Source: Sympetrum striolatum (taxonomy: Eukaryota; Arthropoda; Insecta; Odonata; Libellulidae). Taken from it: a stretch of DNA of 64,000 nt. Positions within the stretch are counted from its first letter, which is position 1. Every line of letters starts with the position of its first letter. Location: NCBI GenBank assembly GCA_947579665.1, contig OX388349.1, forward strand, positions 73,970,841 to 74,034,840, written 5' to 3'. The translations under genes and the position numbers were made by a program. Under the pieces are notes generated by a model that saw only the letters and a program-made list of their open reading frames with translations, searched no databases and was not told the origin of the DNA. Shown piece by piece: positions 1 to 8,925 of this stretch.

Positions 1-1789
1 TCATCAGTTTTTTGCAAGTGACGTCTTCTCACGCAAAAATATTGTCGATTCAACCGAAAAAAATTATGACGATTTTGATGTTTTTGTCGAAATTTCGGAT
101 GATTTCGAAGAAAAATTATATTTGTAATTACAATGGGGGTGGGCCACCTTTTCTGGGTATTACATTTCGATCAGAAGAAAGTGGCAAAACGCACCACCCT
201 AGCGCTTACTAAAGACTACATGATCTTTGATCGTGAATAAAAAGCAATCAACCTTGGATTTAAATTTGAATTGAAATTTAAATGTTGTTTATAAACGTTT
301 TCTTGAAAAATCCCTAATCAGTATCACCTTAAAGTTAAATTGATACTAATAGGGCACATATACCAAAAGATAGCACTGGGGCATCTATCCCGAGAAGAGG
401 TCTATCTATCTATCCTTGCATTACGGGAGAGATGCCCTTGCATCCAGTGAGGCTACACTTTGTCCAAGATGGCCAGTCACTGCACGTGATTATTAGATGA
501 ACCTATAGCTACAAGTTTTCGCCCTTTAATTCGAAGTATTCAAACATGTATACTGATGCCGACCAGAAACATTATACCCTATTTTATAACAGGGCGGAAA
601 AAACAGTGCCTACTTGAAATGATGTTATAAAACTGCTTAAAAAGAATTAATCAAAGTTTAATTCTTGCAGATAGACGGGTGTCTTCCAACTGTCTGATAC
701 ACACCGTCAGTAGAGCAATTTTGTGATTTTCCTTAAAAATACTTCAACTGGGGCATACCCAGCAATCTCTCCCGGTGGGGCATCTCACCCAGAATTACCT
801 TACAGCAAACTTAATGTTAAAAACATTTGAATATTTTAAAATTAACAGTCAAAAAAGATATTGTCCCAGAGTCATGGAAAACCTCTATAGTTTTATGTAC
901 CCATATCGAAGATACGAGTAAATAAATCGTCTTGAACCACAAAACTTGCGACCTTGAAATTGCCTACCAATTTATGAAAAATTAGAAGTCATACGATATG
1001 AGTAAATGATTGACTATGTTGAAAGGATTTTATTTTACGCATAAAACAATCTTGTTTTAGAAATATATTTTTTAATTAAACTGGTGATCAATTAGTATCA
1101 TCCAAATGGCGAAAAATATCTAATTAATTTAAGCAACGATTACAGTTTCGATTGATTTTAAAAAAGAATTTGAGCCTGTTAATATACTCATGAGTATAAA
1201 ACAAAAAAAGCTCTGATAATTTCGCAATAAAATTTATAAATAGCTACCTCAAAGATTGAAAACTAAGAAATAGGTTTTTACAATTCAGTTTCTGATGAAC
1301 TTCTTAATAATTTTGCTGTTCCAAAAGGTGCTATTTCAAGCGGGCCATCACTTTTAATATCATATGACCTAGTATTACAGTTTAAGCATATTTTTGAGAA
1401 TCTTTGTGAAGATGATACGCTAGTTGTGTGCTTCAAGGAACATTTATGATAAAGCATGCACTAAAGTAAATTCTTGTCTTGCTAAGTTGAATATCTGGAT
1501 GATAATTAAATAACTAAATTTAAAAATTTTTAAATTTAATTGTATTTTAATAACTCTCTCGCTAGATACAAAGAATATAGTACTGAAATTTTCCTGCTAT
1601 CATATTCTGATGAATGAAATATCTCCATTTGCCATGTGGTACAGGATAGAGAAAAATGTATTTTTCATTTTCTTTTGTCCCAGTCTTGATCATGGCTGTG
1701 ATGAAATGAAAGCTACCCAGGTATGAAAGAATAATTGTACTAATCAAGGTCCCTACTTACAGAGTGCAAAGAAAAGTGTTACTCATAGA
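1..1789. other. Anonymous AT-rich sequence with GGGGCAT-type motifs
   Basis: No gene recognised; the short ORF at 12-212 has no family resemblance. Two clusters containing the word GGGGCAT, near 375-450 and 748-792, look alike and resemble motifs at the start of the pogo-like element near 48.3 kb. They could be ends of an old DNA transposon, but I could not define ends or a target duplication. Confidence 0.3.
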
Positions 1790-1965
1790 GTCATTGTGCT
1801 TCCCTTGCGTGGACATGTTCCGCTTATAGCATTCTAGCTCAGTGAGGAAAGCAATGGCAAACTACCTCACTCCTCATCCTGCCTATTGAACCTCACTCCT
1901 CTCTGCAAGCTCTAAGTAGCTTATGTCGGAGGGGGTGAGTTACCAACCGGCCTTCTTTAGTATAT
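1790..1965. repeat. SINE-like short repeat (candidate)
   Basis: Contains a short GC-richer block around 1840-1890 with the wording GCAATGGCAAACTACCTCA, similar to a motif I associate with short interspersed repeats in invertebrates. There is no clear A box or B box and no second copy in this window, so the call rests on motif resemblance only. Confidence 0.25.
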
Positions 1966-2459
1966 ACTTTACAGGCAATACTGAGATATGAAAATAAATC
2001 TAGTGTCTTAGTTTATGGTTTAAATTTGGATTTATTGTATGAAATAATTAACCTGGCGTAGTCACCGATTCACATCTGAAAAAATATTAATATTGATAAC
2101 GAGTAAAAATTGATTGCATTCTACAAGTATATTGATGATGTATTTCATCTGGGAAACGGTACACTGTGTATGTAAAACATACTCATGACTGCTGATCACA
2201 TGCCAGGTGATGGATGAACTTCTCAGGATATGCTTCATACACATTTCTTCAAATCACTGCTATAAATTTCATAAGGGAGAATTAAGACCAACTGGATCCC
2301 AGAACATTTTTGCAATACGTGAATACATGTGATCTGATAACGATCTGGTAGGCATAATACGAATTTTATACAAAGTTTGAAGTTATATAATACCGGGAAG
2401 GTCCTCAAACTAAATTCCGTATTACTCTTAGTTGAATGGTCCCTGGAGTCGAACCGATG
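1966..2459. other. No gene seen; flank of the Transib nest
   Basis: AT-rich sequence without a recognisable coding region. It ends in CGATG at 2455-2459, the same 5 bases that flank the inner Transib copy, so this may be the target site of the older element. Confidence 0.3.
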
Positions 2460-2719
2460 CAGAGTGGGCTGAAATGGAAAAACCCAAACATCGGGTCAAA
2501 AATGATTTTTTTGAGTGCAGAACTTAAAAATTCGCACAGTTAATGCAAGAAGATTTAATTTTATGTTTCCATTTGTTGTTTTTAAATATTGCCAGGCGTA
2601 AATAGATACAGGGCGTCAAACCTCAGAAATTTTCACAGAAAATTAGTCTCTCGGTTTTTCAGCGATTTTCGTTGATTTATGGAGACTTTCGGGAGAAAGT
2701 GTTGGAAAAATCGACGATG
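2460..2719 (+). mobile_element. Older Transib-related element, left part before the nested insertion
   Basis: From 2460 the sequence (CAGAGTGGGCTGAAATGG) is a diverged version of the terminus of the inner Transib copy at 2720. Similarity continues through the blocks GATACAGGGCGTCAAAC and GTTGGAAAAA. It is interrupted at 2719, and the matching continuation resumes after 6086. It is therefore an older family member that served as target for the younger copy. Its first heptamer, CAGAGTG, differs by one base from CACAGTG. Confidence 0.7.
2715..2719. repeat. Target-site duplication CGATG, left copy
   Basis: CGATG directly abuts the heptamer CACAGTG and is repeated directly after the right end at 6087-6091. 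In the older element the two flanks join smoothly once the insertion is removed. Confidence 0.8.
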
Positions 2720-3449
2720 CACAGTGGGCTAGAATCGAAAAAACCTGGACAAGGGGCTAAAAATAGTTTTTTTGAGTGCGGTTATTGAAACTTGGCATAG
2801 TTATTGCAAAATGATTGAATTTTATGTTCCCGCTCGTCGTATTTTAAAATTTTCAGGCGTCAAATAGATACAGGGCGTCAAACTTGAGAAATGTTCACGA
2901 AAACGGGAAGTTTCGGATTTTTCGGAAAAACGTTCAAGTTCGTTGATATAAAGCTGCTTTTGAGAGAAGCTGTTGGAAAAAACAACACAGCAGTAATCTA
3001 GCGTTACTCTTTGTCTTTCAATTCGCTGAATGTTTCATGCTCTAAGAAGATTCTTTGGTTATTTAAAGCAACATAATGGCGGACACCTTTTTCAGACAAA
3101 TTTCGAGATAAAGTAAGGAAATCAACTAGGTAAACAGCAATGGACTATCAAGTCTCTTATACCAGATCAATCTACAGGGCTTCTAGATATGGAATCTGAA
3201 GAGACTGTTTCATTTCACCTGCTACCCTGTGATTGCGGTGGACTTTTCCTAAGCGCTGCGCGGTCCGGCTGGGCGCCGTAGAATCCCCAAATCCGGTTTC
3301 GGTGTCATTTTGGTTAGGTTGAGTCGAAAATTTGGCTTCTTTTATGTTTAATTCTGGCAAACCATATTAAAAACTCATTTTAATACACTTTAAGATATGA
3401 GTTTGAGACCATTACTTTAGATAATAAATGCGGAATTGAGACATTTTGG
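2720..3449 (+). repeat. Left inverted arm of the Transib copy
   Basis: Matches the reverse complement of 5358-6086 almost without gaps (730 against 729 bases). The heptamer-like CACAGTG at 2720-2726 is followed after 10 bases by GAAAAAACC at 2737-2745. That is 7 of 9 matches to the nonamer of the V(D)J recombination signal. A 62-codon ORF on the minus strand at 3172-3360 is repeated identically in the other arm. I regard it as a by-product of arm identity, not a gene. Confidence 0.85.
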
Positions 3450-4144
3450 TACATTACAGAAATTGGTCTATAATATATTTTTACCAGTAAAAATAACTCT
3501 GTCGAACTTTATATTTTCTATGCTGGTCGAAAATAATGTTAGTAGAATTGAGAAATCTTCTCATCTGCCAATTTTAGCCGGCCCTTATTTTATGGGCCCT
3601 GAGTTAAGTACGGCTTACGGCACTCTAGTGCAATGCCAACATCCGTACGCATCCGCCCCTTTGCTAGGGCTATTGTGCAGGTGCCTTCGGAGTTGTTAGG
3701 AAAGAGAAAATAATTTGGAAGTTTCAGTTTTAGTCTTTCTTTGAAGGCAAAAAGTTCGTTTCTTGTGCTTTTGGTTTTCGGACATCCTGCCACAGTATTT
3801 TGGCTTCATGAGACTCCACGAGATACAACGACGATCCGTTTGCCTTGGGGCTGTTATTTGGAAATCTCTAGCTGACCCATCACATAAAGTATGAGTAATT
3901 TATTAAAATAAGAAAAATATGGGTAGATGGTGTCTAAATAAGATTTTTAGAAAATTTGATATTTTTTACTAAGAGTGATAGGAATCGTAAATGTTTTTAT
4001 GCCGAAAATTGCGCATCTAAGCAGTGAATTGGGTACTTTTCCTCATTCATCATTGAGAATTAAGCAACAGATCCTTATTTATTTCCGTTTTTTAAATAGT
4101 CTTTTACTTGACGTTTATTGAAACATAGGATTTTCTTTTGTGAA

Positions 4145-5190
4145 ATGCATTTCTCCGAAATTACTTGATTGATGATTCATCAAGTAATTATAAAAGTGAA
4201 AGAAACCTAATCCATCTTGGATCGAAAGAATCATCTGCTGAATTTTTTGATTCGCAAGTTGAACTTGAAAGATTAAACTCTGATGTAAATGATTCTCTTA
4301 GGTACTGCCTTGCTCCATATCCAGAAGGGATTTCCGTTTCGGAAGAGACTTGCGAAGTGAATTTGCAATATCTGCTAGCACATACAGCGTCAAGAATTGT
4401 AGCTTCAATATCAACAGTACAAGCCTCAAAGCGTAAAATCAAATGCTCTCTAACCTGCAAATATGGTTTCGATGGAAGGTCTGGCACTGTACTGTATAAG
4501 CAAGGATGGTAACAGGAGGGAATATTGGACGAGTTCTTTTTCGTGAGCTCTCTCGTTCCTCTCCGTTTAGTCAACGATAATACAGGTAAATGGCACTAAC
4601 TAAGCGTTTTATTAAAATATAAACTTAAAAGAAGGACAACTTTCATCTAGTAATTTCAATTATTTTGGTTATTATATTACATTAAGGTGAAATGATATGG
4701 TCAAATCCGTGGCCATTCTCAACAAGATTTTGTCGGCCAATACGCCGTCAATGGAAGGAGACGAAGATCATTGCGAAGATGGAAAATATTATCCATTTTT
4801 TCAAGCTGCTGCTGGGATACTGCCTGTCTCTACGTAAATTAGTATCCTTGGTACCATATGCATCCAACAGAACATAAAGTACTTATTCACGGAACAGGAA
4901 TATCAACAGATGCATTCTTCCGTTGGAAGAGCCATCGAAGCTAGAAACAAAGATATCAGGAGGTTTCGGGTAAGATTCACGAGGAAACACTCGAGAATAG
5001 CCACTAATGGGGATTTAGTAAAAAGGCTGCTAGTAACATCAGATGCCAGGTTTACCATGTAAGGCACATTGAAATCCAAGAAGAAAAGGATCCTAACAAC
5101 AGAGTTACGAAATCTCCTCATCATCGACGACCGAGAGAGTGAGTTATTTGAATCCGAGGATTCAGATGAAGAATATTCTGACGACTGAGT
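4145..5190 (+). pseudogene. Transib transposase, broken (RAG1 core relatives)
   Basis: Pieces of a Transib transposase, the DDE enzyme related to the RAG1 catalytic core, lie in order with frame changes. The first (about 4165-4512) carries LLAHTASRI and then KYGFDGRSG, where the Asp codon at 4471 is the expected first catalytic acid. A second (about 4525-4585) has SSLVPLRLVNDNTG. A third (about 4695-4750) reads IWSNPWPFSTRFCRPI. Then comes a large gap where the second catalytic acid should be. The last part has HKVLIHG near 4875, and EARNKDIRRFR and FTRKHSR at about 4935-4990, the region around the catalytic Glu. It ends in an acidic tail near 5188. A single-base loss at about 4928-4935 shifts frame right at the Glu region. 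Full-length relatives are roughly 600-700 residues; about 250-300 residues remain here. It is non-functional. Confidence 0.82.
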
Positions 5191-5357
5191 GGGAGGCACT
5201 TAATAAGGTACTGAAATACGTTAATTACAATTAATAATTGAGATGTAAGCAGCCGTTCCGACCATTAAGGTAATATGTATAAAGTTCACAGGAATATTAA
5301 CAATTTTAAGAGTTTTTATATGTATTAAACTAACTAACAAACAATTTCCCCAATGGG

Positions 5358-6086
5358 CCAAAATTTCTCAATTCCGCATTTATTATCTAAAGTAATGGTC
5401 TCAAACTCATATCTTAAAGTGTATTAAAATGAGTTTTTAATATGGTTTGCCAGAATTAAACATAAAAGAAGCCAAATTTTCGACTCAACCTAACCAAAAT
5501 GACACCGAAACCGGATTTGGGGATTCTACGGCGCCCAGCCGGACCGCGCAGCGCTTAGGAAAAGTCCACCGCAATCACAGGGTAGCAGGTGAAATGAAAC
5601 AGTCTCTTCAGATTCCATATCTAGAAGCCCTGTAGATTGATCTGGTATAAGAGACTTGATAGTCCATTGCTGTTTACCTAGTTGATTTCCTTACTTTATC
5701 TCGAAATTTGTCTGAAAAAGGTGTCCGCCATTATGTTGCTTTAAATAACCAAAGAATCTTCTTAGAGCATGAAACATTCAGCGAATTGAAAGACAAAGAG
5801 TAACGCTAGATTACTGCTGTGTTGTTTTTTCCAACAGCTTCTCTCAAAAGCAGCTTTATATCAACGAACTTGAACGTTTTTCCGAAAAATCCGAAACTTC
5901 CCGTTTTCGTGAACATTTCTCAAGTTTGACGCCCTGTATCTATTTGACGCCTGAAAATTTTAAAATACGACGAGCGGGAACATAAAATTCAATCATTTTG
6001 CAATAACTATGCCAAGTTTCAATAACCGCACTCAAAAAACCATTTTTAGCCCCTTGTCCAGGTTTTTTCGATTCTAGCCCACTGTG
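5358..6086 (-). repeat. Right inverted arm of the Transib copy
   Basis: Reverse complement of the left arm with only scattered differences, for example around the run of T near 2766-2772. It ends in CACTGTG at 6080-6086. RNA transcribed through the whole element could fold into a roughly 730-bp hairpin. Confidence 0.85.
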
Positions 6087-6545
6087 CGATGCAGCAATCT
6101 AGTATAACTCTTTATCTCTTGATTTGTTGAAGTTTTGGTGCTCAACGATAATGAATGAATGCTCCTAAAAGTCTTTGCTCATTAAAAGCAACAAAATGGC
6201 GGACCCCTTTTTCTGATAAAGATAAAGATGAAGTAAGGAAAACAAATAAGTAAACGGCAATGGACTATCAAATGTCTTGTACCTCGTCAATCTAAAAGGC
6301 TTCTAACTATGGAATCTGAAGAAACTGTTTCAATTCACCTGCTACCCTGGAATTGCGGTTGATTTTTCGTAAGCGTTACGCGGTCCGGCTGAGCGCCATA
6401 GAATCCCTAAATCCAGTTTCGCTATCTTATTGGCGATGTGAAGTCTAACAGTCAGTCTTTTTCATGTTAAATTCTTGCTAATCATATTAAAGACTCATGT
6501 GAAAAGACTTTTACACAGGAATTTGACACCTTAACTAGACATACT
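6087..6545 (+). mobile_element. Older Transib-related element, continuation after the nested insertion
   Basis: After the right CGATG the sequence resumes as a diverged match to positions about 2990-3415 of the left arm. Shared blocks include AAAGCAACA(A/T)AATGGCGGA, GGCAATGGACTATCAA and GCGGTCCGGCTG. Similarity fades near 6545. No second arm or transposase of this older copy is present, so it is truncated. Confidence 0.68.
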
Positions 6546-7269
6546 GGACGTATAATAATGGATAAATTTCATTTTACTGAAATGTGTCTGTATTTTATAT
6601 AAACACATATTCATTACTTCTGCTCAAATGATTTCTACCTTCTTGCTACATGTATCGTAATTTTTCCCGCCATATGTTTCAAATGGTAGAGCTGCCTGGT
6701 GTCGAATCCAGGATCTTTTTTGAAATGAAATTAAATATGAATATTTGGTAGGAGGAACTGAGGCCGTTGATGCAAATTTTGTCTTAGCGTTGAACCAAGA
6801 GCCATCAATGTAACTATAAACTGCGTAAATTAAATGTAAGTATGACCTCTGTTAAAATTCTGGGTTATATGTTTCCACGCAATCGGGAGGGATTTAAAAA
6901 ATGCTTAAAACTGGTCGCAATGAATTTGAAATGGAAGAATTTTGCACCCACCTAACGAAGAGCTCAGGCACATTAGGGAATTTTCTATAAACATAGATGC
7001 ATAGCGCGTCTTCTGGGACATCCGTGATTTTTAATTCTCTACCCAATCGGAATGCTCCTAAAAGTGTTTTCGAAAACCTCCTAAATGACCGTAATTCGTC
7101 CGTGCTCTTTATATATCATAGTTTCTATATATTGACATCTCAGTTAATTGCAACCATTTCATAAATTCTCACATTATGGCCCGACCATTAATTTGGTTTG
7201 GTCTTAAAATCCCTGTATAATCTAGTGAGAAAACGCTTGAGCTCGGAATCAACCAACGGCTTGTTCGTC
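6546..7269. other. No gene seen; isolated tRNA-like B-box motif
   Basis: AT-rich. At about 6684-6714 there is TGGTAGAGC followed by GGTGTCGAATCCAGG, which resembles fragments of tRNA promoter boxes. They are too close together for a tRNA. It may be a SINE scrap. Confidence 0.25.
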
Positions 7270-7560
7270 AGGCAGATTCGCTCTTTGTTTATAACAAAAA
7301 ATTTCGCAAATATTTTGTTCATTTTCCAATAGTTCTCGTAATGTCGGAAACGATATCACGGGGCCAAAATAAGAATCTTCATTTAATTTTCTTTCTTTTG
7401 GGTACTTGTCTCGACTTTAAAGGACCATTATTTTTATTTAATTTTGCAAATTAAACGAAGCCTGCAAACGGTAAAATCGAACTTTACGTGCATTTTTAAG
7501 TAGAATATCTGCCCTGACCTAGCTTCGAACTAAGGATTACCTTCGAAGATATCTATGCAG
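7270..7560 (+). repeat. Dispersed unclassified repeat, copy 1
   Basis: Shares with 13960-14330, 29240-29800 and 60050-60240 an ordered series of blocks. These are an AATAAGAATCTT word, a TTTAATTT(T)(G)CAAA stretch, GCCTGCAAAC, CGAACTTTACGTG and, near the 3' side, CTTCGAACTAAGG. All copies have the same orientation. No coding capacity. The TCGAAC word near the end recalls a tRNA B box, but no complete tRNA-like region is visible. Confidence 0.55.
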
Positions 7561-7893
7561 TTTTCGTTGGATATGCACGGCTTTCACCGATCCCTCGAAT
7601 TTCAACTTTCAAAATTTGCCGGGAAGTGTCTCAAAAAATTTCTGAAAGTCCTCGCAATGCATCCTTTTGGAAAAAATCGGGATTTTGGAGCATTCTGGCA
7701 TCGAACACATGGTAGTGAGGGTCAAAGTCCGTCTTTTTCTGACATTAATAATGTAAAAATAAAATATTATGCTAATAAATCAACATTGTATAGATTGTAC
7801 CCTTTGACATTCTTTACCAAAAACTATTTGTTTCGAAAGAGATGCCTTTTTTGTTCGCAGCTAAGCAAAATTGTTTTAGGAATTACGATATAA

Positions 7894-8223
7894 AAACTTC
7901 TCTCTTATGTATTAGTGTGTATTATATGTAGTAGTGTTTGCTCTGTAATGGTTTGCTGGGTGAACTTAAAACACAATAAATAAATAAATAAAGAATGTTT
8001 TTCGTACCATAATATCTTAACATTTACTTTCCTCATACCACCAAAAAATATGCAAGAATGAAGTATCCCGTGCTGGCCCTCTTTCCCCTATATAATTATA
8101 TCCGGAGAAGTTTCTTTATATAATCATCAAAAAAGCTGACCATAGAATTAGATATTTGGCAAGAGTTGGTAAACATTTTAGCTAATGGACAAAAATTATG
8201 TAATAGAAAAAAATAATTTCTCC
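7894..8223. other. No gene; (AATA)n tail at about 7972-7992
   Basis: A run of AATA units after the word AACACAATA at about 7970 looks like the 3' tail of a retroposed element, but nothing upstream could be assigned to a family. Confidence 0.3.
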
Positions 8224-8925
8224 TAACTTTGAGTACTGCTCTTCCGTTTTATTTGGTGCCGATGACGAATGTTTAAAATAAATTAGAGAATTTGCAAAAC
8301 CAGGAAATCGCAGTTAACTAAGATTAACTCCAGTAAAATATGTTAAATTCTCTTCAATGGATTCCCGTAAAATAAGAGAGTGCATGACTGGCCTCAAGTT
8401 CAAAAGGTTTTACATAATAAAACTCCAAATTATCTATTTAAGGATCTGATATTAATTCGAAGCATTCACAAGTATGACTCACGAACATCAAAGCGTACAT
8501 AGATTTAATAAAATCCACCGAACTGCGATTAACTTTGTGGTAATCCATCCCAGAAAGAAATAAGAGGAACAACTTTTCGCAAAGGAAACTAATTCCGTCT
8601 TTAATGGTAACTATGCAAATTACTCATAAATATTTTCACATAATTTTCAAGATGATGCTTAAGCATCGAAATATGTCGTGTGCTCAATAGTATGCTCAAT
8701 ATTTGTGAGTAATTTGCATAGTTACCATTATAGAGGGAATTAGTTTCCTTTGTGAAAAGTTTTTCCTCTTTTTTCTTCCATATATACATTGATTGGTATT
8801 TTAATTTAAAATCTATAGGATATCTATAATAGTTGATGGATTTAGATTATTTAACAGTCTTCCTGAACAATTTCGAAGGATTGAGAATGAAGAATTATTT
8901 AGGAATAAATGTATATCCGATGTAG
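8224..8925 (+). pseudogene. LINE RT 3'-terminal fragment, split by a foldback element
   Basis: In shifting frames this reads like the end of a non-LTR retrotransposon ORF2. The pieces are FEYCSSVLFGADDECL from 8230, then HNKTPNYLFKDLILIRSIHK near 8410-8470, and after an interruption GFRLFNSLPEQFRRIENEEL near 8830-8910. These correspond to the thumb/C-terminal region after the polymerase domain, where LEYCSSVWFG and FNSLPE words are common. The endonuclease and the RT active site are absent (5' truncated). The foldback element at about 8508-8783 separates the two parts. Confidence 0.6.
8508..8783. mobile_element. Foldback (hairpin) element, copy 1
   Basis: Two 71-bp arms, 8564-8634 and 8698-8768, are inverted copies with 5 mismatches, separated by a 63-base loop. 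The left flank (GCGATTAACTTTGTGGTAATC) and both arms align with the foldback element at 37745-38012. In the loop, 8649-8680 reads AAGATGATGC, TTAA, GCATCGAAA and TATGTCGTG, which resembles the core of a hammerhead ribozyme of the type carried by Penelope-like retroelements. It sits inside a LINE fragment. Confidence 0.65.

Larger units (their letters stand above)
2720..6086 (+). mobile_element. Transib-family DNA transposon with long inverted arms, defective
   Basis: A 3367-bp element. It starts CACAGTGGGCTAG and ends with the reverse complement CCCACTGTG. It is flanked on both sides by CGATG (2715-2719 and 6087-6091), a 5-bp target duplication of the CG-containing type known for Transib. The arms are about 730 bp and nearly identical, so both lie in the same insertion and probably diverged little since. 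The middle, about 1.9 kb, holds broken pieces of a RAG1-related transposase. It cannot encode an intact enzyme, but its ends look complete, so it could have been moved in trans. Confidence 0.88.

Noticed and set aside
3172..3360. 62-codon ORF, repeated identically at 5447-5635
   Set aside because: It lies in the Transib inverted arms. Identity reflects arm identity, and there is no protein motif.
3436..3793. Overlapping ORFs on both strands inside the Transib element
   Set aside because: No resemblance to a transposase N-terminus. Both strands are open at once in a GC-richer patch.
4188..4574. 128-codon minus-strand ORF
   Set aside because: Antisense shadow of the Transib transposase relic, whose plus-strand reading has family motifs.
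7555..7893. 112-codon plus-strand ORF
   Set aside because: No recognisable domain. It begins at the edge of a dispersed repeat copy. Composition looks like chance.
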